Virus record (IMG/VR): IMGVR_UViG_3300042362_000136
Span: 1-43,505 of that record
Length of the DNA: 43,505 bases
Reading direction: 5' to 3' (one strand)
DNA from: a virus
Position numbers and translations under genes: made by a program. Position 1 is the stretch's first letter. The number at the start of each line of letters is the position of its first letter. The notes beneath the pieces were generated by a model, which searched no databases, was not told the origin of the DNA, and saw nothing but the letters and a program-made list of their open reading frames with translations. Shown one piece after another: positions 15,835 to 22,505 of the stretch.

Positions 15835-15850
15835 TTGCACGCAAGTGCAA
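15835..15850. promoter_or_regulatory. Dispersed palindrome, copy 5
   Basis: TTGCACGCAAGTGCAA followed by a run of A. It lies in the 167-bp gap 15729-15895, 45 bp before ATG 15896. A TTGTCT hexamer 8 bp downstream mimics the -35 geometry of copies 3, 4 and 9, but no convincing -10 follows. The rest of the gap shows no gene. Confidence 0.8.
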
Positions 15851-15895
15851 AAAAAAAATTGTCTCCGAGGACATTGAGCCGAGGGGAATTTCCAG

Positions 15896-16393
15896 ATGGA
15901 AGACAACAAAGCCAAGGCCGATAGGTTGCTCGAAAAGGCGAAAAGCCCCGGAGCAATTTCCAACAACACCGCCATTGTCAGGGTCACTGATCTTGACTTG
16001 GCGGTTGCGTTGTTTTCAGTCGGAGTGCCTCTTCGCCAAGACCCGCCCTACACTGCGGCTAGGCTGAAGAGCGGGGAGATTCGGTGGGTTTTTAATTTCT
16101 TCCCGACCACTTCTGATAAGAAGAAGAAGACGATGGACCTCGTAAGAGCTTACGCAGAGTCCGACAAATACATCGCCGAACATCCGGTTGACATTTTTAC
16201 AGGAGCTATGTGCGCTCTTCGTAATAAGTCCATGTTCATTGAGAGGTTGGCCAAGGTTCGCCCTTGGATTTCGTTTCGATCACCTACAGGTCAGTCAACT
16301 ATTCAGTGTATCGAGGGTTCTAAGCGGCACGAAAACTACATCAAGAAAGGATGGGTTCGTTGCGACCCGTTTGAGGAGCAAAAAAGGAGATAA
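15896..16393 (+). CDS. Hypothetical tail-region protein
   Basis: A 165-aa basic protein; ATG 15896 has a GAGGGG Shine-Dalgarno-like stretch about 8 bp upstream. The N-terminus MEDNKAKADRLLEKAKS is helical and VRVTDLDLAVALFSVGVPLRQDPPYT reads as a small folded domain; the C-terminus contains CIEGSKRHENYIKKGWVRCDPF. I recognise no family. It sits between the tail-tube candidate and the chaperone pair and shares a transcript with the latter (2-bp gap). Confidence 0.65.
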   Translation: MEDNKAKADRLLEKAKSPGAISNNTAIVRVTDLDLAVALFSVGVPLRQDPPYTAARLKSGEIRWVFNFFPTTSDKKKKTMDLVRAYAESDKYIAEHPVDIFTGAMCALRNKSMFIERLAKVRPWISFRSPTGQSTIQCIEGSKRHENYIKKGWVRCDPFEEQKRR

Positions 16394-16395
16394 CT

Positions 16396-16848
16396 ATGAG
16401 CAGTGACATCGTAAACGAACTTGAGGCTATTAGTAGTGAGGACCGCATCATGGAAGCGGTTCAAGATGATCTCCTCGGGGTAAAGCCGAACATCCTCGGC
16501 AGAAAACTTCGACCAGTTAAGCTGGCTAGTATTGCCCTTCTTCAAAAAACTAAGAACGAGATCATTTCTGGAAAGCCGATTGAGGACTGCGCGAACCTCA
16601 TCCTTGATTCTTGCAAGTTCGTAGTCCTTCAGTCCGTGCCGCTTCGTGAGGCTATCAAGTTGGCGGATAACATGACTGAGTTGGAAATGCGAGCATACGA
16701 GTTGGCAGATCAGATTGCGCCATCCGAAATGCCCGAGTTTCAGCAGGTCGTTATCGACCTCATTCAAGGAGCGCAGGAGACTAGGGTTGAGCCTGTTGAT
16801 ACTACTACGGCTAGGGAGAAGCTGAGTGTTGAAGCGTTGGGGGAGTGA
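16396..16848 (+). CDS. Putative tail assembly chaperone, upstream frame (gpG-like)
   Basis: A 150-aa acidic helical protein located directly before the tape measure, the conserved site of tail assembly chaperones. It starts at an ATG with a good AAGGAG Shine-Dalgarno 6-7 bp upstream. No sequence family is obvious; size and helicity fit. At its 3' end a G5 run precedes the stop and an overlapping -1 frame continues for 63 codons, the arrangement of lambda G/GT-type programmed frameshifting. The chaperone would coat the tape measure during tail assembly. Confidence 0.6.
   Translation: MSSDIVNELEAISSEDRIMEAVQDDLLGVKPNILGRKLRPVKLASIALLQKTKNEIISGKPIEDCANLILDSCKFVVLQSVPLREAIKLADNMTELEMRAYELADQIAPSEMPEFQQVVIDLIQGAQETRVEPVDTTTAREKLSVEALGE
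16839..16845 (+). promoter_or_regulatory. Possible -1 frameshift slippery site
   Basis: GGGGGAG, read as G-GGG-GAG in the zero frame two codons before the TGA stop. P-site re-pairing (GGG to GGG) is perfect; A-site pairing after slippage is poorer. A -1 slip here joins the 150-aa frame to the 63-codon frame. Confidence 0.4.
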
Positions 16849-17036
16849 TTGCCCCTAACTGGATGCTTCGGCTATGTTGTGTAGTTCATCTGGTGACGGG
16901 GTATCAGCCGTCATACATTTTCAAGAAAATGCCGCTTCGTCTGGTCTTCGCTTACGAACACATTTTCTATTTACGTGAGGGCTACAAAATTCGTAGACCG
17001 AATCAAAGGATTGAAAATATCCTTGAAGAAGTGTAG
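16845..17036 (+). CDS. Downstream frame of the tail chaperone (gpT-like extension)
   Basis: 63 codons from GTG 16845, overlapping the stop of the previous gene by 3 bp, in the -1 frame relative to it. Sequence: MIAPNWMLRLCCVVHL..., ending in a basic stretch (YKIRRPNQRIENILEEV). It lacks a good independent start and its hydrophobic beginning is unusual, so it is more likely translated as the C-terminus of a frameshift fusion of about 213 residues. The tape-measure promoter overlaps its last codons. Confidence 0.5.
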   Translation: MIAPNWMLRLCCVVHLVTGYQPSYIFKKMPLRLVFAYEHIFYLREGYKIRRPNQRIENILEEV

Positions 17037-17039
17037 TAT
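17011..17039 (+). promoter_or_regulatory. Tape measure promoter
   Basis: TTGAAA (17011-17016), 17-bp spacer, TAGTAT (17034-17039), 5 bp to ATG 17045: predicted leaderless transcript. Confidence 0.5.
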
Positions 17040-17044
17040 CAGAC

Positions 17045-19594
17045 ATGGCCAAGCACACCGTCTCGATAAACTTCCTTGCAAATGCGGGTCAGGCGCAGAA
17101 TGCACTGAACAATCTTACAAAAAGCTTGACGGGGCTTAGTGGGTCCATTGGGGCTAGTTCACCAATGTTGGGTGCGATGGTCGGCGGATTGGCTGCGGTA
17201 TCTGGACCTGCTGCGTTAGTAGCAGGTGGTTTTGCTGCTATTGGCTTTGCTTTACGAACACTTGGCGATGGTATTAGGACGCTATCTGAATTTGAGACTG
17301 TGATGGCAAGACTCAAAGCTGTTGTTCAAGAGGATGGTGGGGATGTTGCTGCCAACATGGAATATCTTGAGTATGTCGCTAGGAGGACAGCAAAGAATAC
17401 TCGATTCTCGATGGCTCAAGCCGCACAAGGTTTGGAAGAATTGGCAAAGGCTGGTAGAACTGCACGTCAGGCTGGCGACTCGCTGGAGGGCACTCTTAAC
17501 CTCGCGCAACTTAGCGGAATGGAGTTAGGGGAGACTGCGGAAAAGCTTGCGGATATTATGACTTCCTTTGGAAAGTCGTCTAAGGAGACGAATCACGTTG
17601 TTGACGTAATGGCGATTGTAGCAGCGAAGTCTACTACAGGATTCGCTGAACTGACTGAGGCATTCAAGTATGTGGGCTTGGCGGGTGCTGGCATGGGACA
17701 AACCTTTGAAGAAATCGCAGCAGCCATGGGTGCCCTATCGGGTGCTGGCGTAAAAGCTAGTATGGCCGGAACTGCTATTCGCGGGGTTTTGGTTCAGTTA
17801 GCTGATAAGAGTTCTTCAGCACATAAAGAGCTACTTGCCCTTGGGCTTACGAGCGAGCAGATAACTCCCGGTCCATACAACCAACTAAGCCAGATTATGA
17901 AGACTCTGGCTGACAAGGGCGTGGACGCGAATACTGCCTTTGCAATTTTTGGGCAACGTGCGGGTATTGCAGGAACGGCATTTACCACGATGTATGACCA
18001 GCTATTGAAGTTCAACGGTATCATCGCGAATTCAGACGGTGCTGCTAGGCGGATGGCTATTACGATGGATGATACCCTTGAGGTTTCTGTAATTAAGGTC
18101 AAGAACGCATGGAACGAACTGTTGGCGGTGTTTAACGAAAGCACTTCGCTCATGTCTGGACTCAAGAAAATTATGCAGGCTATTCGTGTGGCTATTCTTC
18201 AGGTTGCACTTGGTGTTCAAATAATGAATAACGCAGCCAAGAATGACGAGCTTCTTACACTAATGCTCAATGTTTTCAAGTATCTAGCTGCAAGCGTTGG
18301 AAACTATATCTACAATAGCTTGGTGCTTGCTTTTCAAGCAGTGGCTGCTGTAGCTACCGGTCTCTTCACCATGCTTGCGAGTCCAGTGTTTTGGAGTGGG
18401 GTATATCAGGTATTTATGGCAGCAACTTACCTATTCGCCTCTAAGATAGCCGAGGGCATGGCTATGCTAGTCGCTGGCTCCACACAGTTTCTAGTTCCAA
18501 TCCTAACAGGTATCTTTTATGTCAGAGACATCCTTGTAGGTTCTGCGATGATGGCTGGTGGAGTTATCTACGGATACTTTGAACTAGCTATGAATTACTT
18601 GCGTCAGAATTTTGCGTGGGCATTTGCATTGTGGTCTATGCTACCTACTATCGCTCGTATTGTGATGAACCTCTTTACTGTTCAACTCAGCGCGTGGATA
18701 GCTCAGTTCACATCAATGCTAACAGGGTTTGTAACAGGGGCAATTCAACATCTGAGTGCGTTCATCTCAAGTGTAACGACATTCTTTACGATGTTGTTTA
18801 ATATGCTGACCGAGAAACTAGCTGGTATCATAGCAATATTTGTAACCTCGATCACTAGCTTGCTGGGATTCATAATGCCCTATCTAGAAGCAATCGGAAA
18901 TTTCTTCGTCGGAATCGCAGATACGATTATCGGGAAGTTCAACAGCTTTCTAGATGATGCTAAAGCAGTGATGTCGTTTATTGGTGGAATGTTCAGATCA
19001 AAAGTAGAGGAGGCGAAGGAAGGAGCCACCACTGCTGGTGCCGCTGCAACAAAGGCTGGAGCAGAAAAGGTGTCTGGTGCTGGTGGGGCTGCAAAGAGCG
19101 AGGCTGAGGCTATGATGAAGGGTCTGCGCGATGCTTTGTCTGGTGCGGCTGGAATTCTAGGCGATAAGGCAGAGGAAGCCGGGGTTGTCGGCGCTTCCGA
19201 GATTGGCGATGCATTCGGCAGTAATGTGGAAGACCCGCTTGCCGCTCTTCTAGCTGGTTTCAAGTCAGAGGATATGTTTGGTCAGGGTGATGCTTGGAAG
19301 AAGATTCAAGAGATTGTGTGGCGTAATATGCCAAAAGCTCCAACTGCACCGGAAGGCCCAGATGACGGACGTAATCTTGGAGGTGGTAGTGGTTTGGGCG
19401 AGGGTGGTCTCGGAATGGCTGGAGTCAACCGTCAAGCAACCAACCTTATCATGGGACGCACCATTAACGAGGTGATTGCTCAAATCGCTCAGAAGCAGCT
19501 CGATAAGACAGAGGAGAGCGTTGAGCAGCAGAAAGCTACTAACGACAAGTTAGACGAAATCAAAAAACAGGGAGGGGTTTCGACCTTTAAGTAA
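17045..19594 (+). CDS. Tail tape measure protein
   Basis: An 849-aa protein that sets tail length and travels in the tail lumen. The conserved TP901-type core spans about 90-260: MARLKAVVQ...NTRFSMAQAAQGLEELAKAG, LNLAQLSGMELGETAEKLADIMTSFGKSS, and AIVAAKSTTGFAELTEAFKYVG. Several strongly hydrophobic segments (about 400-620) follow, possible membrane-spanning parts used at DNA ejection. The end is Ala/Gly/Glu-rich and coiled. The length would suit a long, siphovirus-type tail. The ATG is 5 bp after a -10 box; its stop overlaps the next start by one base. Confidence 0.93.
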   Translation: MAKHTVSINFLANAGQAQNALNNLTKSLTGLSGSIGASSPMLGAMVGGLAAVSGPAALVAGGFAAIGFALRTLGDGIRTLSEFETVMARLKAVVQEDGGDVAANMEYLEYVARRTAKNTRFSMAQAAQGLEELAKAGRTARQAGDSLEGTLNLAQLSGMELGETAEKLADIMTSFGKSSKETNHVVDVMAIVAAKSTTGFAELTEAFKYVGLAGAGMGQTFEEIAAAMGALSGAGVKASMAGTAIRGVLVQLADKSSSAHKELLALGLTSEQITPGPYNQLSQIMKTLADKGVDANTAFAIFGQRAGIAGTAFTTMYDQLLKFNGIIANSDGAARRMAITMDDTLEVSVIKVKNAWNELLAVFNESTSLMSGLKKIMQAIRVAILQVALGVQIMNNAAKNDELLTLMLNVFKYLAASVGNYIYNSLVLAFQAVAAVATGLFTMLASPVFWSGVYQVFMAATYLFASKIAEGMAMLVAGSTQFLVPILTGIFYVRDILVGSAMMAGGVIYGYFELAMNYLRQNFAWAFALWSMLPTIARIVMNLFTVQLSAWIAQFTSMLTGFVTGAIQHLSAFISSVTTFFTMLFNMLTEKLAGIIAIFVTSITSLLGFIMPYLEAIGNFFVGIADTIIGKFNSFLDDAKAVMSFIGGMFRSKVEEAKEGATTAGAAATKAGAEKVSGAGGAAKSEAEAMMKGLRDALSGAAGILGDKAEEAGVVGASEIGDAFGSNVEDPLAALLAGFKSEDMFGQGDAWKKIQEIVWRNMPKAPTAPEGPDDGRNLGGGSGLGEGGLGMAGVNRQATNLIMGRTINEVIAQIAQKQLDKTEESVEQQKATNDKLDEIKKQGGVSTFK

Positions 19595-20397
19595 TGCCAT
19601 CAATAATTGTAGGTAATCAAAGTCCGTATCTTAGCGGTTTGTCCTCTGGAAGCCGTGATGCTGTAACTGGCGAGGTAACGGTATCATACACGTATATAGT
19701 TCCTCAAGAGTCTGATGTTCTTACTGTTGGTCAAAGTAGTCTTGGTAATCTTCGTGAAGTTAGCCGTTCATGGAATCAGATTGAAGGATGCCTAGGCTAT
19801 GAAGTAACGATTAAGTATGAGGGCAAGCCTGAGACTGACGTTCAGCAGTTTGAGCTAGACGTATCTTTTTCTGAAGAACCGTTGCCGTCTCATCCTAACT
19901 GGAAGAAAATCAAAAAAGATTATAAGGGAACAGTTACCGACGAGGAGGTCTCATTCGATGAATTCATCACACCACCAAAGGGTTATACGGGTGTTACCAC
20001 CGACGACGGGAAGATCAAGAATCCTATGTATGGGATGAAAACTTGGCTCGCTCTAAAAGCCGTTGTTAGGCATACGTTTGAGTCAACGCAGCGTCCTAGC
20101 CTAAGCATGATTGGGCGCATCACTAAAAGAGCACCGGGGGGTTACGAGACGCCGGATAACCACGACTGGCTGGTTATGCCGCCAAAATGTCGTAAGAAGT
20201 ATGGTGGCGTGAACCCAGAACAGGAGCTTTTTGAAATTACGGTTGAGTATTTGCTCTCACCGCTTGGTGGATGGCCGAAGGGTGTCTACGAGATTATGGA
20301 AGGCAAGTTCTCTCCCGAAGAGCAGAGTGAGCGTGAGTTCAACGCGCCCAGACTAGGCGATAAGCCGTTTATGCCAGCTACAGGATGGAACCTATAA
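19594..20397 (+). CDS. Hypothetical tail protein (distal tail region)
   Basis: A 267-aa protein. The N-terminal half is predicted beta (GSRDAVTGEVTVSYTYIVPQESDVLTVG...NQIEGCLGYEVTIKYEG) and the C-terminal part begins LKAVVRHTFESTQRPS. It follows the tape measure with a one-base overlap (TAATG), the position of distal tail or tail-tip proteins, but I cannot assign a family. Palindrome copy 6 overlaps its stop codon. Confidence 0.6.
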   Translation: MPSIIVGNQSPYLSGLSSGSRDAVTGEVTVSYTYIVPQESDVLTVGQSSLGNLREVSRSWNQIEGCLGYEVTIKYEGKPETDVQQFELDVSFSEEPLPSHPNWKKIKKDYKGTVTDEEVSFDEFITPPKGYTGVTTDDGKIKNPMYGMKTWLALKAVVRHTFESTQRPSLSMIGRITKRAPGGYETPDNHDWLVMPPKCRKKYGGVNPEQELFEITVEYLLSPLGGWPKGVYEIMEGKFSPEEQSEREFNAPRLGDKPFMPATGWNL

Positions 20398-20411
20398 TGC
20401 ACATCGTGCAA
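20397..20411. promoter_or_regulatory. Dispersed palindrome, variant copy 6
   Basis: ATGCACATCGTGCAA: arms TGCAC/GTGCA with a 3-bp instead of 4-bp centre. It overlaps the stop codon of the preceding gene and a perfect TATAAT (20393-20398), and lies 8 bp before ATG 20419. No good -35 is visible for that TATAAT. Confidence 0.55.
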
Positions 20412-20418
20412 ACGCAGG

Positions 20419-21060
20419 ATGAACGATTGGTCTTCAATACGAGCAAAACGCGGGGACAGAATCCTCCCCAAGTGGAATAAGCTGATTAACAAAGCAGAGG
20501 AGGCTTACGTCACTGCTGGAAAGCACACAAAAGTCAGGCGTCTACCCAACGGTAAGATACTTGTCACGGGGGAACCACCCGTGAGAATAGCTCCACATCC
20601 TTGGAGGGTAAGCTCCCTAGACGAAGAGCAGCGAGTGAGGATCACTGAAGGGACTGTAGCTGGTCGTTTTCCGTGGATTACGGAGGAAGCTAGATTAGGG
20701 CAGGAGACCGAGGATGGTGAAATCATAGGTCTGAAGTTAAAACCAAAATCTGAGGGATATTCTTACGTTGCCGTAGGCGTAAATGTGTCTGCCAGCGAAA
20801 GTGGCCTAGCGGAAATTGATGCAAACGGTGCAGACACATGGGAACAACTACGCTTGCAAGAGATAGACGAACTTCCAAAAGGTTTCGGAACTGGGGGTGT
20901 TCTTCCTGACGGTGCGGGGTGGGCATGGTATCCTCTCGTTCGGCTAGAATGGTCGCAAAAATCCGTGCAGAGAAAGTTTCAGATTGTAAGACACAACTTG
21001 GGTCATCTAGTTTTAAAGGGTGACAACAATGAGGCGCGTCACTTCTTTCCTCCGCTATGA
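20419..21060 (+). CDS. Hypothetical tail-region protein
   Basis: A 213-aa protein, basic N-terminus (MNDWSSIRAKRGDRILPKWNKL), then beta-rich with Pro/Gly turns (PPVRIAPHPWRVSSL, GTGGVLPDGAGWAWYPL). No family recognised. Its stop overlaps the next start (ATGA), and the following two genes are coupled in the same way, so 20419-22477 looks like one unit specifying tail-tip or baseplate components. Confidence 0.6.
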   Translation: MNDWSSIRAKRGDRILPKWNKLINKAEEAYVTAGKHTKVRRLPNGKILVTGEPPVRIAPHPWRVSSLDEEQRVRITEGTVAGRFPWITEEARLGQETEDGEIIGLKLKPKSEGYSYVAVGVNVSASESGLAEIDANGADTWEQLRLQEIDELPKGFGTGGVLPDGAGWAWYPLVRLEWSQKSVQRKFQIVRHNLGHLVLKGDNNEARHFFPPL

Positions 21061-22148
21061 GTGCAAATTATGGAGGACCAAAGATTTTCACTAGAAGTTC
21101 CAAGGATGAGCCGTTTCACTTGGATCATAGGGATTGGAATGCGGTTACAGATTTTTTGCGATCCTATCTAGGTTGGACGGCTCAAGGAGACCCTACTGGC
21201 GAGGAGCTTAGGCACGCATGGAAAATGCAGGTAACTTGGAACTCCGATATATCTAGATGGACTATATCGGTTAATCCGGGGTTTGTTCGTGGGCATGAAG
21301 TTTTCGTAACGACAGCTCCAACGCTAGTGCCCGAGGAATCTAGAAAGCGATTAGGCATTGAGATGCAGTCAGAGACTGACATAAAGACAAAAGTGGAGGT
21401 CTCTCTTCTCGATAACCCGCTGATGTTTGTTCCAACAAAAATGTGGAGACCTGTCGCCACGGATGCTCCAACTCTAGATACGGTAGCCACTAAGGTAGTT
21501 CCTAGGTCCATCAGAGAACGGTATAACACGATTGTATCGGGTAAAATCAAGGCTGGTGAGGGACAGGTAGAATCCGGTGTTGTAACCGATTCGTCTGCGT
21601 CACTTGAGCAAGATAGAGAGACTGCTCGACTCGCTTATTGTGTTGAGGTAGTTCTACGTCAGCCTAGGTTCAGCGTGCAATTTGCCCCGCCAACGGAATC
21701 TTTGGACAGGAATTATCTGGAGTTGATTGTTGAGAAGGTAAACCCCAAGAACAACCCACCCTACCTTGAGCTTACCCGACAGTCACCGATAGAGATTGAG
21801 GCAAGTGAGAATGTAACTGTTCAAACAGCACTAGACGGTGTAGACCCCGGATACGATACCTTGCCTATCGCTACAGTGTGGATGCTCGGACCAATGGGTG
21901 AGCTTGAGCTTGACGAAGTCAACGAAAGTTGGTCGCCAGTGGTTCAATACCACACGTTCTATAACGTGGATCACACTGTGGAGATCGACATTAATAAGAT
22001 TCCTCCGTATCGCCAGTTGAACCCCGCCGCAGGACTTCTTAGCGGCATTGTTGTTCAAGCAGCCGTTGAAATTGTGAATGAGTTGAACCGAGTAGCCGAA
22101 CAAGCCTTTCAGTCTATTTCAATCAAGGGAAAGTTTTGGACCGTATGA
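21057..22148 (+). CDS. Hypothetical tail-tip protein
   Basis: A 363-aa mostly beta protein (WKMQVTWNSDISRWTISVNPGFVRGHEVFVTT near the N-terminus, then VEVSLLDNPLMFVP). No family recognised. It starts with an ATGA overlap with the preceding gene and ends with an ATGA overlap with the next. Location between tape measure and fibres suggests a tail-tip or baseplate part (inference). Confidence 0.62.
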   Translation: MSANYGGPKIFTRSSKDEPFHLDHRDWNAVTDFLRSYLGWTAQGDPTGEELRHAWKMQVTWNSDISRWTISVNPGFVRGHEVFVTTAPTLVPEESRKRLGIEMQSETDIKTKVEVSLLDNPLMFVPTKMWRPVATDAPTLDTVATKVVPRSIRERYNTIVSGKIKAGEGQVESGVVTDSSASLEQDRETARLAYCVEVVLRQPRFSVQFAPPTESLDRNYLELIVEKVNPKNNPPYLELTRQSPIEIEASENVTVQTALDGVDPGYDTLPIATVWMLGPMGELELDEVNESWSPVVQYHTFYNVDHTVEIDINKIPPYRQLNPAAGLLSGIVVQAAVEIVNELNRVAEQAFQSISIKGKFWTV

Positions 22149-22477
22149 GTCTGCGAGTTAAAGATAGCGATGTGGTCTGTCGAATGGAGCCAGTTACCGA
22201 TAACCTCGGTAATCAGTTATTTGTCCCTGTCTGCGAGAAGCTCAAAAAGTCTATTTCAAACAAAGCAAGTTCCGGCTCCAGTATCTCCAATTCTGCGTCT
22301 AGCCAACCTAGCGCGGGTAAGGAAAGCGAGGGTGAAGGTGAGGATGAGCCTATTGGTTTACTCCCGCCAGTCAACGAGCCTTATCCATTCAAAATGATCC
22401 CGTTCCCGTATGCCCTTGTAGGTGCGGCAAGAAACCCGCCAAATAAGGAAGGTCTGCGATTGCGCGGCATTGACTAA
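22145..22477 (+). CDS. Small Ser-rich hypothetical protein
   Basis: A 110-aa protein from ATG 22145 (ATGA overlap with the preceding stop). Residues ~35-70 are Ser/Gly/Glu-rich and disordered (ASSGSSISNSASSQPSAGKESEGEGEDE) between two short folded parts; the end LVGAARNPPNKEGLRLRGID is basic. No family recognised. An in-frame TTG at 22136 is possible but unnecessary. A new promoter begins just before its stop. Confidence 0.6.
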   Translation: MSLRVKDSDVVCRMEPVTDNLGNQLFVPVCEKLKKSISNKASSGSSISNSASSQPSAGKESEGEGEDEPIGLLPPVNEPYPFKMIPFPYALVGAARNPPNKEGLRLRGID

Positions 22478-22497
22478 AATCTCCAAAATGGTAAACT
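22470..22497 (+). promoter_or_regulatory. Promoter for the large tail protein
   Basis: TTGACT (22470-22475), 16-bp spacer, TAAACT (22492-22497), 8 bp to ATG 22506. The -10 hexamer is identical to that of the portal promoter. Predicted near-leaderless. Confidence 0.55.
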
Positions 22498-22505
22498 AAT
22501 CAGAC

